Below are positions 54,298 to 62,712 of a stretch of 64,000 nt of DNA, piece after piece (the first letter of the stretch is position 1; every line of letters begins with the position of its first letter). The notes beneath the pieces are model-generated. The model was not told the origin of the DNA, did not search any database, and worked only from the letters and a program-made list of their open reading frames with translations. The translations under genes and the position numbers were made by a program. Source of the stretch: Paenibacillus cellulositrophicus (GTDB lineage: Bacteria > Bacillota > Bacilli > Paenibacillales > Paenibacillaceae). The stretch spans positions 5,609,001 to 5,673,000 of the forward strand of contig NZ_CP045295.1 in the NCBI RefSeq assembly GCF_009363095.1, read 5' to 3'.

Positions 54298-55296
54298 ATG
54301 ATGAGGTTGCGCGAAGCGTTTAAAGAACAGTTTTTGATCGGGGCCGCCGTCAATCCAGTGACGTTGGACTCGCAGCGTGATTTGCTTATCGAGCATTTCA
54401 ACAGCGTGACTGCCGAAAATGAAATGAAATTCGAAAGGTTGCATCCTGCGGAGGACCGGTATACGCTTGAGGCGGCAGACCGTATGGTGGCCCTGGCTAA
54501 AGCCAACGGCATGGGAGTAAGGGGCCATACGCTGGTGTGGCACAATCAGACGCCGACATGGGTGTTTGAAAATGAAGACGGCAGCCAAACGGATCGGGTG
54601 ACGCTGCTGGCCCGCATGAAATCTCATATCAACACGGTCGTATCCCGTTACCGGGGAGAACTCTATGCTTGGGACGTGGTGAACGAAGCGGTATCCGACA
54701 GCGGCAGCGAGTTGCTGCGGCCTTCGAAGTGGCTCGATATCATCGGCGAGGATTTCATCGCCAAGGCGTTTGAGTACGCCCATGAAGCCGATCCGGAGGC
54801 GCTGCTGTTCTACAACGATTACAACGAGGCCGATCCGGTGAAAAGCGAGAAAATCTACACGCTCGTCAAATCGCTGCTTGAGCAGGGGGTACCGATCCAC
54901 GGTATCGGGCTTCAGGCGCACTGGAGCCTGTATCACCCGTCGCTGGATCATATCCGCGTGGCGATCGAGAAATACGCCAGTTTGGGCGTGAAGCTGCATA
55001 TTACGGAGCTGGACGTTTCGATGTTTGCGTTCGATGACCGGCGGACCGACCTAACGGCTCCAACGGAAGAGATGCTGGCTCTTCAAGCGGAACGTTACGG
55101 TCAATTTTTTCGGTTATTCCAAGAATACAGCGAATATATCACTTCCGTCACTTTTTGGGGCGCTGCCGATGATTATACCTGGCTGGACCATTTCCCTGTA
55201 CGGGGCCGAAAGAATTGGCCATTCTTATTTGATGCGAAGCATCAGCCCAAACCGTCTTATTCGGAAGTGCTGAAGACAGTGGGCTTGACTCTTTAG
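54298..55296 (+). CDS. Cytoplasmic single-domain GH10 xylanase
   Basis: A 332-residue GH10 enzyme with AGGAGGGGATAGG before the ATG. It is a bare catalytic barrel: acid/base E130 in WDVVNEAV, nucleophile E237 in ITELDVS, substrate-contact motifs RGHTLVWHNQTP and FWGAADDYTWL. No signal peptide or CBM. Enzymes of this form trim imported xylo-oligosaccharides inside Paenibacillus and Geobacillus-type cells, in contrast with the secreted enzyme at 32952. It lies 231 bases downstream of the GH43 pair. Confidence 0.95.
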   Translation: MMRLREAFKEQFLIGAAVNPVTLDSQRDLLIEHFNSVTAENEMKFERLHPAEDRYTLEAADRMVALAKANGMGVRGHTLVWHNQTPTWVFENEDGSQTDRVTLLARMKSHINTVVSRYRGELYAWDVVNEAVSDSGSELLRPSKWLDIIGEDFIAKAFEYAHEADPEALLFYNDYNEADPVKSEKIYTLVKSLLEQGVPIHGIGLQAHWSLYHPSLDHIRVAIEKYASLGVKLHITELDVSMFAFDDRRTDLTAPTEEMLALQAERYGQFFRLFQEYSEYITSVTFWGAADDYTWLDHFPVRGRKNWPFLFDAKHQPKPSYSEVLKTVGLTL

Positions 55297-55316
55297 GCAA
55301 GGCAGTTTTTCATTGG

Positions 55317-55347
55317 AATGGTGCTTGTACAAGCACCATTTTTTTTC
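55317..55347 (+). terminator. Rho-independent terminator after the cytoplasmic GH10
   Basis: AATGGTGCTTG (from 55317) pairs with CAAGCACCATT (ending 55340) and a T-run continues to about 55346. It also sits close to the 3' end of the AraC gene at 55377 on the other strand. Confidence 0.9.
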
Positions 55348-55376
55348 GTGTTAACGGCAGCTGCACCAGCTTTTCA

Positions 55377-56219
55377 TTAAGGTGATACCGTTTGATGGGA
55401 ATTGAAGGTCATCCGGTATGCGGTCGGCGAGAAGCCGGTCGACTCCTTGAAAATTCTGGATAAGTAGGAGATATCGGATATTCCGATCCGGTCGCCGATT
55501 TCAGATAACGGGAGGTTCGTCGTCACAAGCAGCAGTTTTGCTTCCTCCAGCCTTCTTTTCTTGATGTATTGGATCGGGGAAATCCCGAACTGGCGTTTAA
55601 ATACACGGATGAAATAGTTGGGATGCAAATGAGCCTTTTCTGCCAAGTCCGCAATGGTCAGGTTGTGACGGTAGCTGCTCTGAATATACGAAATCACCTG
55701 CTCGAGAGGTTCGGGCTCCGTCGAGCCATGGAGGCTGACCTCGGAGGAAACCGCATGCTCAATATAATAAGAAACCAATCTTAGCATGGCTGATTTCACA
55801 AGCAGCGGACCGCTAATGGAAGCCGCAGCATCGCTGTCGAGCAATTCGCGGAACAGCCGGATCGCATCGCTGTCATTTTTTGTGTCCACATACAGTGGGG
55901 TTTGAATCAGGTCAAAGAGATTGCGGTCTCCAATCCGAGCCGTAAAATGGCACCAATATTTCGTGTATCTGGGCCCTGAAGTGTAAGAATAGGACTGTTT
56001 CACGCCATGAGGCATAAGAAACCATTGTCCGGGTTTTGGACGGAATTCCGAATCGCCGATTTTCAGCCATCCCTCCCCGTCACAGATCAAATAAAACTTG
56101 TTAAAGTCCGGCGTATAGTCGAGCTCCCGCCAATCCGTCCATACCTGGTTATATCCCATCGATGAGACCCGTACGTCCAGATTTTCCATATACAGCCTTG
56201 CTAGTGATTGGTTGCTCAT
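55377..56219 (-). CDS. AraC-family regulator with cupin sensing domain
   Basis: A 280-residue regulator, GGGGAA upstream of the ATG at 56219. The N-terminal cupin (about 15-115, FYLICDGEGWLKIGDSEFRPKPGQWFLMPHG) is the sugar-binding part and the C-terminal HTH pair lies at about 180-275 (LAEKAHLHPNYFIRVF, IGDRIGISDISYLSRIF). It is divergent from the GH29 gene at 56348 and probably controls it. Confidence 0.92.
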   Translation of the reverse strand: MSNQSLARLYMENLDVRVSSMGYNQVWTDWRELDYTPDFNKFYLICDGEGWLKIGDSEFRPKPGQWFLMPHGVKQSYSYTSGPRYTKYWCHFTARIGDRNLFDLIQTPLYVDTKNDSDAIRLFRELLDSDAAASISGPLLVKSAMLRLVSYYIEHAVSSEVSLHGSTEPEPLEQVISYIQSSYRHNLTIADLAEKAHLHPNYFIRVFKRQFGISPIQYIKKRRLEEAKLLLVTTNLPLSEIGDRIGISDISYLSRIFKESTGFSPTAYRMTFNSHQTVSP

Positions 56220-56347
56220 ATATATTCCCCGTTCTATATAGAGTAGATAATTTTATCCAACAGAAGGTTAGGATTCTGTATTCATTCATGGTATGAGGAT
56301 TGCTAGGATTAAATCAATTCCTGATTCGAGCAAAGGAGGCAATACCG

Positions 56348-57844
56348 ATGAACTGGAACGAAATCGCCGCAGGCCCCTATCAACCTACCTTTGAGTCCCT
56401 CCGCCAATTCGAATGTCCGGAGTGGTTCCGGGACGCCAAGTTCGGGATTTGGTCGCACTGGGGCGCCCAGTCCGTACCGATGTACGGAGACTGGTATGCA
56501 CGGAACATCTACATCGAAGGTTCGGAACAATACCGATACCATGTCCGTCACTACGGGCACCCATCGAAATTTGGCTATAAAGATCTTGTGCAGCTGTGGA
56601 AAGCGGAGGCGTTTGACCCGGATGCCTTAATGGACTTATACACGGCAGCCGGGGCCAAATATTTCGTGGCGCAGGCGATGCACCATGATAACTTCTTCAA
56701 TTATGATTCTAGCATCCATCGCTGGAACTCGGTCAATATGGGACCCAAAAAAGATATTGTCGCTCTGTGGAAGGATGCCGCCGCACGGCGTGGGCTGCCT
56801 TTTGGCCTAACGGAGCATCTCGGCGCCACATTCAGCTGGTTTCATTGGAATAAAGGCAGCGATAAGGAGGGGCCATATGCCGGCATACCTTACGATGGGA
56901 ACGATCCGGCGAATGAGGATTTGTACCTGCCCAATAAGGAACACCATCAAGGCAGGATACAGGCTGATTCGATTGCGCCTTGGTATACATCCAATCCATG
57001 GTGGCATCGTCACTGGTTTTCCGTGATGAAGGAAATCATTGATAAGTATCAGCCGGATCTGCTGTACTCGGACGGCGGGCTGCCGTTCACACCAGGCTAC
57101 TGGGAAAAGCCGGAGCTGTCCCTGGATGATCCCGCCTACGAGGCTGGACTGCGCGCTGTCGCACACCTGTATAATACGAGCGCGGCGATTCATGGCGGCG
57201 TGAACCGTGCGGTCTATAACCAGAAGGATCGGCGAAAAGAAATATACGCGATAGGCGTGCTGGATATCGAGCGGAGCCAAGAGCCTGACATTAAGCCTGA
57301 GCCGTGGCAGACCGACACATGCGTAGGGGACTGGTTCTATAATGTGAGGTCTGTGTATAAAAAGCCGGGGCATGTCATCGAAATCCTGGTCGATATCGTT
57401 TCTAAAAACGGCAATCTTCTCTTGAATATTCCGCAGAAGCCGGATGGTACAATCGACGACGAGTGCACGCATATCCTCAGGGAGATGGCCGAGTGGATTC
57501 GAGTCTGCGAAGAAGGAATATTTGGCACCCGCCCATTCCGCGTGTCAGGCGAAGGCCCTTCACAGGTGGTCATTGACCATTTCACCGAAAACAAAGTGGA
57601 ATGGACAGCGGCAGATTACCGATTTACGCAGAAGGGGAATATGCTCTACGCCTTCCAAATGCGCTGGCCGGAGGATCGTCTGGCCGTCATTCGTACGTTG
57701 ACCCCGGCTGACAAAGTAAAGTCCGTGCGGCTGCTGGGGGTGGGCGATGTACCGTTCGAACAGCCTTACGGAGCTCTGGTGGTTTCCCTTCCGGAGCATA
57801 GGCCGACAAATCATGCCCACTGCCTGGCTATTGAGCTCGGGTGA
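56348..57844 (+). CDS. GH29-family alpha-L-fucosidase-like enzyme, cytoplasmic
   Basis: A 498-residue protein starting at ATG 56348 behind AAAGGAGG; an ATG at 56300 lacks a site. GH29 signatures are FGIWSHWGAQSVP near residue 31, YFVAQAMHHDNFFNYDSS near 110, FGLTEHLG near 150 and PDLLYSDGGLPF near 235 carrying the likely nucleophile Asp. A C-terminal beta domain occupies about 400-498. No signal peptide. Alpha-L-fucose removal from imported plant oligosaccharides is the family function; some GH29 members have other substrates. Confidence 0.9.
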   Translation: MNWNEIAAGPYQPTFESLRQFECPEWFRDAKFGIWSHWGAQSVPMYGDWYARNIYIEGSEQYRYHVRHYGHPSKFGYKDLVQLWKAEAFDPDALMDLYTAAGAKYFVAQAMHHDNFFNYDSSIHRWNSVNMGPKKDIVALWKDAAARRGLPFGLTEHLGATFSWFHWNKGSDKEGPYAGIPYDGNDPANEDLYLPNKEHHQGRIQADSIAPWYTSNPWWHRHWFSVMKEIIDKYQPDLLYSDGGLPFTPGYWEKPELSLDDPAYEAGLRAVAHLYNTSAAIHGGVNRAVYNQKDRRKEIYAIGVLDIERSQEPDIKPEPWQTDTCVGDWFYNVRSVYKKPGHVIEILVDIVSKNGNLLLNIPQKPDGTIDDECTHILREMAEWIRVCEEGIFGTRPFRVSGEGPSQVVIDHFTENKVEWTAADYRFTQKGNMLYAFQMRWPEDRLAVIRTLTPADKVKSVRLLGVGDVPFEQPYGALVVSLPEHRPTNHAHCLAIELG

Positions 57845-57925
57845 CACGCCGATGATCCATTTGGACCGGCATCGCTGGCTGAGTTAGGCATATAATCAGT
57901 ATAAAAATATAATACTCGTTGGATT

Positions 57926-57966
57926 ACGCCCTGCGGCTGTTATAATGATGCCGTGGGGCGTTTTTA
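57926..57966 (+). terminator. Rho-independent terminator after the GH29 gene
   Basis: ACGCCC-tg-CGG (from 57926) pairs with CCG-t-GGGGCGT (to 57961) and TTTTT follows. The loop contains TATAAT by chance. Confidence 0.75.
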
Positions 57967-57993
57967 ATAACCATTGTTAAGGAGATGATGACG

Positions 57994-58350
57994 ATGAAAG
58001 CGCTGAAGCTAAGGCCTTTTGTTCCGTCCGGTGAGAATTACCCGCTTGCTGTGCAGTTCTATGAGGATTTGGGATTTGAAAAAATCTTCACCAGCGATGA
58101 GCTTACGATTTTCCGGATGGACGAAACGGAATTCCATTTACAGAACTATCAGAACGCTGAATTGCAAATGAACTATATGCTGGAGCTATGCGTCCAGGAT
58201 TTGGATGCGTGGTGGAGCCATCTTCAACACTCCGGTGTCATCGGAAAATACGGCGTGAAAGCCAAGCCTCCTGAAATCCAGCCGTACGGCAGACGCGCCA
58301 TCCACCTGCTGGATCCCGCCGGTGTTCTCTGGCATATTACAGAAGTCTGA
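57994..58350 (+). CDS. VOC (glyoxalase/bleomycin-resistance-type) protein
   Basis: A 118-residue protein. The ATG at 57994 is nine bases after AAGGAG; the ATG at 57985 adjoins that site. The beta-alpha-beta-beta-beta repeats of the vicinal-oxygen-chelate fold can be followed: LAVQFYEDLGFEKIFTSDELTIFRMDETEFHL, then ELCVQDLDAWWSHLQ, then IHLLDPAGVLWHITE. Its substrate is unknown; relatives bind metal-dependent small molecules or antibiotics. It may be co-transcribed with the kinase-like gene at 58415. Confidence 0.85.
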   Translation: MKALKLRPFVPSGENYPLAVQFYEDLGFEKIFTSDELTIFRMDETEFHLQNYQNAELQMNYMLELCVQDLDAWWSHLQHSGVIGKYGVKAKPPEIQPYGRRAIHLLDPAGVLWHITEV

Positions 58351-58414
58351 ACCCGGCCGAGTTGGAAAGGTTAGACGCAGCTGATGACTTTTGCAGAGAG
58401 GAGGAAGATGACAT

Positions 58415-58939
58415 ATGGACGGTGATACGAAGCAAATCTATCTGATCTCCGGTCCGCTCGGGGTTGGAAAATCGACAACGTCGAAAGAACTGGCGCGACT
58501 CGTGGAACGCTGTGTGCTGATCGAGGGCGACGATTTACTCCACATGCAGATGACGGAGCCTGCCCCGACATGGGAGGAACGTCTGAGCTTGGCCTGGATG
58601 AATATCCTTTCGGTCACCAGAAACTTTATCCAAAACGATTTTCACGTCGTGATCGACTTTGTCGTCGAAGATGAATTCGAGTGGTTCTGCCGGCAGATCG
58701 CCGATTTAAACGTACAGCTCAAATATGCGGTACTGCACGCAGACGAAGAAACGATAGCGGAGCGGCTCCATAAGAGAGGGGATATCCATTCACTGGACCG
58801 GTCACTGTTTTTGCTAAATAAACTGAAGTCAGCAGCAGACAATGCGGATTATCTTGTGGATACGAATCAAAAGGATCCGGCCGAGACTGCCGCAGGAGTG
58901 ATCCAACATGACAGGTTTCACGTTCATATTGGAATGTAA
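58415..58939 (+). CDS. P-loop NTPase, small-molecule kinase-like
   Basis: A 174-residue protein with AGAGGAGGAAG before the ATG. Walker A GPLGVGKSTTSKEL begins at about residue 13, IEGDDLLHM near 37 resembles the gluconate/shikimate/chloramphenicol-kinase substrate loop, and VVIDFVVEDEFEW near 75 provides the second acidic segment; the lid LHKRGDIHSLDRS contains arginines. It is an AAA_18/AAA_33-type phosphotransferase; the acceptor cannot be told from sequence. Confidence 0.85.
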   Translation: MDGDTKQIYLISGPLGVGKSTTSKELARLVERCVLIEGDDLLHMQMTEPAPTWEERLSLAWMNILSVTRNFIQNDFHVVIDFVVEDEFEWFCRQIADLNVQLKYAVLHADEETIAERLHKRGDIHSLDRSLFLLNKLKSAADNADYLVDTNQKDPAETAAGVIQHDRFHVHIGM

Positions 58940-58954
58940 CGGAAAGCATGGTTA

Positions 58955-59016
58955 AACAACGGCTGCCGCAGGGATAGACTGCTATTCTTCAAGTCTTCGT
59001 CGGCCGCCGTTTTGTT
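58955..59016 (+). terminator. Probable terminator with a long loop
   Basis: AACGGCtGCCG (58958-58968) can pair with CGGCcGCCGTT (59001-59011), with one mismatch and a loop of about 30 bases, and TTGTTG follows. It lies 15 bases after the kinase-like gene. Confidence 0.5.
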
Positions 59017-59065
59017 GTGCCCGAAAGTGTCTGAACAGGCAAATGCTGATGCATAAAAAAAGGGG

Positions 59066-59094
59066 TTGACAATAACTGTTAATCACCGCATAAT
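59066..59094 (+). promoter_or_regulatory. Sigma-A-type promoter of the flavoprotein-TetR operon
   Basis: TTGACA (59066-59071), a 17-base spacer and CATAAT (59089-59094). The first repressor operator begins four bases downstream of the -10 element, across the expected transcription start. Confidence 0.75.
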
Positions 59095-59098
59095 GACA

Positions 59099-59115
59099 TT
59101 GACTGACTGAGTCAA
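59099..59115. promoter_or_regulatory. TetR-type operator 1
   Basis: TTGACTGACTGAGTCAA, an inverted repeat with 6-base arms (TTGACT/AGTCAA) around a 5-base centre. Nearly identical to operator 2 at 59153. TTGACTGAnTGAGTCAA-like boxes are typical binding sites of AcrR/TetR repressors in Bacillota. Confidence 0.8.
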
Positions 59116-59152
59116 TCTAATTTACGGGACTTCGTATTTTTTTGGAATATTA

Positions 59153-59169
59153 TTGACTGAATGAGTCAA
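59153..59169. promoter_or_regulatory. TetR-type operator 2
   Basis: TTGACTGAATGAGTCAA, one base different from operator 1 at the centre and followed by the same TCTAA. Centre-to-centre distance to operator 1 is 54 bases, close to five helical turns, so two repressor dimers could bind on one face. It lies 24 bases before the flavoprotein start. Confidence 0.8.
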
Positions 59170-59193
59170 TCTAAACTAGGGAGGAATCATTTT

Positions 59194-60669
59194 ATGGTTA
59201 CCAAGGCGAACACAAGCAAAGCCATCGTCATCGGTGGAGGTATGGCGGGACTCATGACCGCACGCGTGCTCTCGGAACATTTCAAAGAGGTACTGATCGT
59301 CGAAAATGATGCCTATCCGACAGGGCCGGACGTCCGGCCGGGAACGCCTCAGGCATTCCATCCGCATCGCTTTACGGCGCGGGGGAAAGCGGTCATCGAA
59401 CGCCTCTTTCCTGGATATGAGCAGGATATGATCGCGAACGGCTGCCCGTCTTCCCTGAACAAAAACGCGTATTTTATGAACCAGTACGGCACCCTGGAAA
59501 TGAAGTACGACCGGGATGATCTTAAATTCAGCAGAGCGATTCTGGAGTGGGTCATCCGCCAGCGGACGGCAGCCATTTCCAACGTGAAATTTCTGACGAA
59601 ACACCAGGTGACGGGGTTGTTAACGAGCCCAGACGGAACCGAGGTAATGGGGGTGCAAGCCAGAGACCGCGAGCAGTCCGGCAAGGAGAAAGCCCTGATG
59701 GCCGACCTGGTTATTGATACGAGCGGGCGATCTTCAAAGCTGTCGGGCTGGCTTACGGATCTGGGCTACGAGGTTCCCAAGCCGGATCTGTTGAAAGTTT
59801 CGCTCGGGTACAGCACCCGCCGCTATAAAGTACCGCCGCATCTGACTCATTTGATCGATGAATGGGATGTCATCAATATTCAAGGGCAGCCTGCGAGCGG
59901 TACGTATACAAGTGTTTTCTCTTTTATCGAAAACGATACGGCAGAAGTGCTGCTCGCCCGTCCGGGCGGGAATTACCCTCCGACGGATTCCGCCGAATTC
60001 GAGAGCGCCTTGGAGCAGCTTCCGAGCCCGAAAATCGCAGAACTCGTCCGCGATTTCGAACCGATGGCGTCACCCAGACCTTTCCGCGTTCCGGAATTGT
60101 ACTGCCATCGATACGAACAGATGCCGCAGTGGCCGCAAGGCTTGCTGGTCTTGGGAGATGCTTACTGCATCTATGACCCGATCTTCGGTCAAGGGATGAC
60201 GGTCGCGGCCATCTCTGTCGAAATCCTGGAGGCTTGTCTGCGGGAACAGCGCGATGAGAAGCGGCCGGATTGGGAGCAAGGCGTGCTTCACCGAATCAAG
60301 GAGGCCATCGAGCCGGCGTTCTGGCTGAACTGTACGGCCGATCTACGGTGGAAGGGGGTCGAATACCATGGGGCGGATTCGGGGAAGGGGAACGCCTTCA
60401 ACCGAGAATATATGGAGCTGTTCCTGAGATATGCGGTCAGCAAACCCGATTGGAAGTTCTATGGACTCTATTGGGCGGTCAATACGTTAGCGGTTTCCCC
60501 CCGAAACATTTTCAACCCTGAAACAGCGGTCCAAGTGTTAACTGATTCGGAAGAAGGTAGGGAACTGCTCTCCAGTCTTACAGCGGACAACAGCCAACCC
60601 GTGGAAACGATTCTCGAAGAAATGCTTCCGCAGTTCCCGGAATCGGCGTTCGAGCTGGTCAGACCATAG
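59194..60669 (+). CDS. FAD-dependent oxidoreductase, monooxygenase-like
   Basis: A 491-residue flavoprotein. ATG 59194 has AGGGAGGAATC upstream; the ATG at 59161 lies inside operator 2. The dinucleotide motif VIGGGMAGLMTARVLSEHF near residue 14 and the second FAD motif LVLGDAYCIYDPIFGQGM near 322 place it with aromatic hydroxylase/geranylgeranyl-reductase-type oxidoreductases. Substrate unknown; control by a co-transcribed TetR repressor suggests a response to a toxic or signalling small molecule. It is unrelated to the carbohydrate genes to the left. Confidence 0.88.
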   Translation: MVTKANTSKAIVIGGGMAGLMTARVLSEHFKEVLIVENDAYPTGPDVRPGTPQAFHPHRFTARGKAVIERLFPGYEQDMIANGCPSSLNKNAYFMNQYGTLEMKYDRDDLKFSRAILEWVIRQRTAAISNVKFLTKHQVTGLLTSPDGTEVMGVQARDREQSGKEKALMADLVIDTSGRSSKLSGWLTDLGYEVPKPDLLKVSLGYSTRRYKVPPHLTHLIDEWDVINIQGQPASGTYTSVFSFIENDTAEVLLARPGGNYPPTDSAEFESALEQLPSPKIAELVRDFEPMASPRPFRVPELYCHRYEQMPQWPQGLLVLGDAYCIYDPIFGQGMTVAAISVEILEACLREQRDEKRPDWEQGVLHRIKEAIEPAFWLNCTADLRWKGVEYHGADSGKGNAFNREYMELFLRYAVSKPDWKFYGLYWAVNTLAVSPRNIFNPETAVQVLTDSEEGRELLSSLTADNSQPVETILEEMLPQFPESAFELVRP

Positions 60670-60737
60670 CGATAGCCAAGATGGATTTGATATACTGGTA
60701 GAAAAAACGGTAGCTTCCGGTAAAGGGGTTCTTGACA

Positions 60738-61334
60738 TTGGCACCATTAAACGAAGAGCAATTGCACCAAATTCGCGATGAACGAAAAGAACAAATCAAG
60801 GCGGCAGCGCTTCAGGTGTTTGCCCGCAAAGGCATCCTCAGCGCAAAAATGAGTATGATCGCGGAGACGGCAGGCATCAGCAACGGGCTGCTGTACCATT
60901 ATTTTAAATCCAAAGACGAATTGTTCACGTCGCTCGTTCAGGAGGCGATGGCCGAATCGGAAGCGGCGCTGCGCAGTATCTATGACATGCCGGGAACGCC
61001 GCTCGAGAGAATCAAGGCGTTAACGGCTGAAATCCTAAATGAAGGCGGCGCGCCGTATTTCATGCTGATTCACCAGTCCATCACGTCCGACGGCGTGCCC
61101 GAGCAAGTCAAGCAGCTTCAACAGGAATATTCCATGGATTCCTCTGTCGATATACTGCTTCCGTTATTCAAGGAGGGGCAGCAGGCAGGGGAATTGGTGG
61201 AAGGAGATCCCCGGGAACTCATCGCTTGTTACTTATCTGTCCTCTCCGGCGTAATGGTCGTCAATTCGAATGGAAGCGGGGTATATCGAATTCCGAAGGT
61301 CGACATGCTGATGGGGCTGATTGCCCGGAAATAA
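60738..61334 (+). CDS. TetR-family transcriptional repressor
   Basis: A 198-residue repressor; TTG at 60738 is nine bases after AAAGGGG, with an alternative TTG at 60732. The N-terminal HTH (about 15-62) is typical: AALQVFARKGILSAKMSMIAETAGISNGLLYHYFKSKDELF. The C-terminal ligand-binding part is about 70-198. It follows the flavoprotein gene by 68 bases and very likely binds the two operators at 59099 and 59153, repressing both genes. Confidence 0.93.
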   Translation: MAPLNEEQLHQIRDERKEQIKAAALQVFARKGILSAKMSMIAETAGISNGLLYHYFKSKDELFTSLVQEAMAESEAALRSIYDMPGTPLERIKALTAEILNEGGAPYFMLIHQSITSDGVPEQVKQLQQEYSMDSSVDILLPLFKEGQQAGELVEGDPRELIACYLSVLSGVMVVNSNGSGVYRIPKVDMLMGLIARK

Positions 61335-61355
61335 ACGCAGTTTGTACAGCGTGAA

Positions 61356-61400
61356 AAAACTCTTTCCAACCCGTCTATCAAGGCGGTTGGAAAGAGTTTT
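61356..61400. terminator. Bidirectional terminator between convergent genes
   Basis: AAAACTCTTTCCAACC (61356-61371) is exactly complementary to GGTTGGAAAGAGTTTT (61385-61400). The A/T ends of the stem supply T-runs for both the TetR gene and the phosphotransferase gene. Confidence 0.92.
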
Positions 61401-61458
61401 ATGATGTGTTCTCCGTATTCAAGAACAGCAATCCGTTTCTACCTCTAACGCTGCCTGC

Positions 61459-62463
61459 TTATCCAGCTCCATACTGGGCGAGATACTGCGGATACGAGCG
61501 GAGATGGACCGCTTTGGCTTTGCGCTGGGCCTCTTCCCGATGTTCCGGGACCTCCTCCGACTCGACGTAATCGGCCAGTACGTCAATGACGTCGTCCAGC
61601 AACTTTGCCCGAAAATACAGCTCAAGCCGCTCGGCAACCGCATCTCCTGCCGCCACCAGAACGCGTTCCCTCCAAACCGGCCATGATGGGCCATGCCTTA
61701 GCGGCCATAACATAACCGAATAGTCCATCGCCGCATCTCCCTGGCCGGAAAGATCGTCCCAGTCGATGATCCGAAAGCTGTCCTTGCCGCAAGTCAGCAG
61801 GTTGTTTCCGTTCAGATCGTTATGAACCACATCGCGCGCAGGGAGCCCAAAAGCGGGAGTATGACGGACGGTTTCCCTCAGCCTTTCGATCTCTTCTCCA
61901 AACCACAAAAGGGTCTCATCCGACACGAAGTCCCGCAGCAGCTCCCGGGATCCGCGGATTCCTTCCAAGTCTTCCGTAAACCTGGATATGTACTCATCTT
62001 CAAAGGCATCCGCAAAAGTGCGGGCTTCCGCTTCAGACAGCATTCCGCGAAGAATGCCGTCGTGATGCAGCCTGGAGGCGGTCTCGATGACGCCCGTCAG
62101 AATAGCTTCCGAATTCGCCGCTTCCGCCAGCGGGACCGCATCCTCGATATATTCGAACACAAGGCCGTATGGATACCCTTCTACGATCTCTCGGTCAATC
62201 CTGTGGACCAGCTTGGGTGCGGCGTAGTGTTCGGCAAGATAATCGCTGACGCCCGCCCACTGCTGCAGCCGCTCGCTCCGATCGGGCGGAGCCAGCTTAA
62301 CGTGAAGCCGCGTGCGGCCGTCCGACAAGCGGAGAGACAAATTGCCGAAGCCTCCCGGATTATAGATGTATGAAGCCTGGATATGATGGGGATCTAAGCC
62401 GATCGCACCGGCATTCGCCGATGCCCATTTTTCGATGAGTCGTTCTGCCAGCCTTACATTCAT
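61459..62463 (-). CDS. Aminoglycoside-phosphotransferase-family kinase
   Basis: A 334-residue protein; GGAGGCAGGAGG precedes the ATG. The kinase-fold catalytic loop reads DVVHNDLNGNNLL (near 213-225, HxDxxxxN) and the metal-binding aspartate is in FRIIDWDDLSGQGDAAMDY (near 234). An upstream lobe with VKLAPPDRSERLQQW provides the ATP lysine. The family includes antibiotic, choline and homoserine kinases, so resistance cannot be claimed. It is convergent with the TetR gene. Confidence 0.85.
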   Translation of the reverse strand: MNVRLAERLIEKWASANAGAIGLDPHHIQASYIYNPGGFGNLSLRLSDGRTRLHVKLAPPDRSERLQQWAGVSDYLAEHYAAPKLVHRIDREIVEGYPYGLVFEYIEDAVPLAEAANSEAILTGVIETASRLHHDGILRGMLSEAEARTFADAFEDEYISRFTEDLEGIRGSRELLRDFVSDETLLWFGEEIERLRETVRHTPAFGLPARDVVHNDLNGNNLLTCGKDSFRIIDWDDLSGQGDAAMDYSVMLWPLRHGPSWPVWRERVLVAAGDAVAERLELYFRAKLLDDVIDVLADYVESEEVPEHREEAQRKAKAVHLRSYPQYLAQYGAG

Positions 62464-62554
62464 AACAGCCTCCTGCCTCCTTGCTTTCTTTTGGGATATA
62501 CCGGATATTGTAGCATGGAATGGGTCCGATTACCCGGCTGTCAAGAAGCAGGAA

Positions 62555-62583
62555 AAAACCATTCGTTCACGAATGGTTTTTAA
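62555..62583. terminator. Terminator-like hairpin in a divergent intergenic region
   Basis: AAAACCATTCG (62555-62565) pairs with CGAATGGTTTT (62570-62580), with T-runs on both strands. It lies between two genes that diverge (phosphotransferase start 62463, GDPD start 62713), so no gene ends at it; an attenuator or insulator role is possible. Confidence 0.5.
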
Positions 62584-62712
62584 TATGTTAACGACGCTGC
62601 CGCTGCGGGTCATTTTCCCCTGTTTGTAAAAATACTTTGACAAAGGGGTTATGCTCGGTTCGATTAAAGGATGAGGACAGCAACAAAAATTCGGATCATG
62701 GGGTGAAAACAG

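Noticed and set aside
57941-57946. TATAAT as a promoter for the VOC gene
   Set aside because: It lies in the loop of the terminator at 57926 with no suitable -35 element.
61459-62463. Calling the phosphotransferase an antibiotic-resistance gene
   Set aside because: Only the general kinase fold motifs are visible; family members act on many substrates and nothing here points to a drug.
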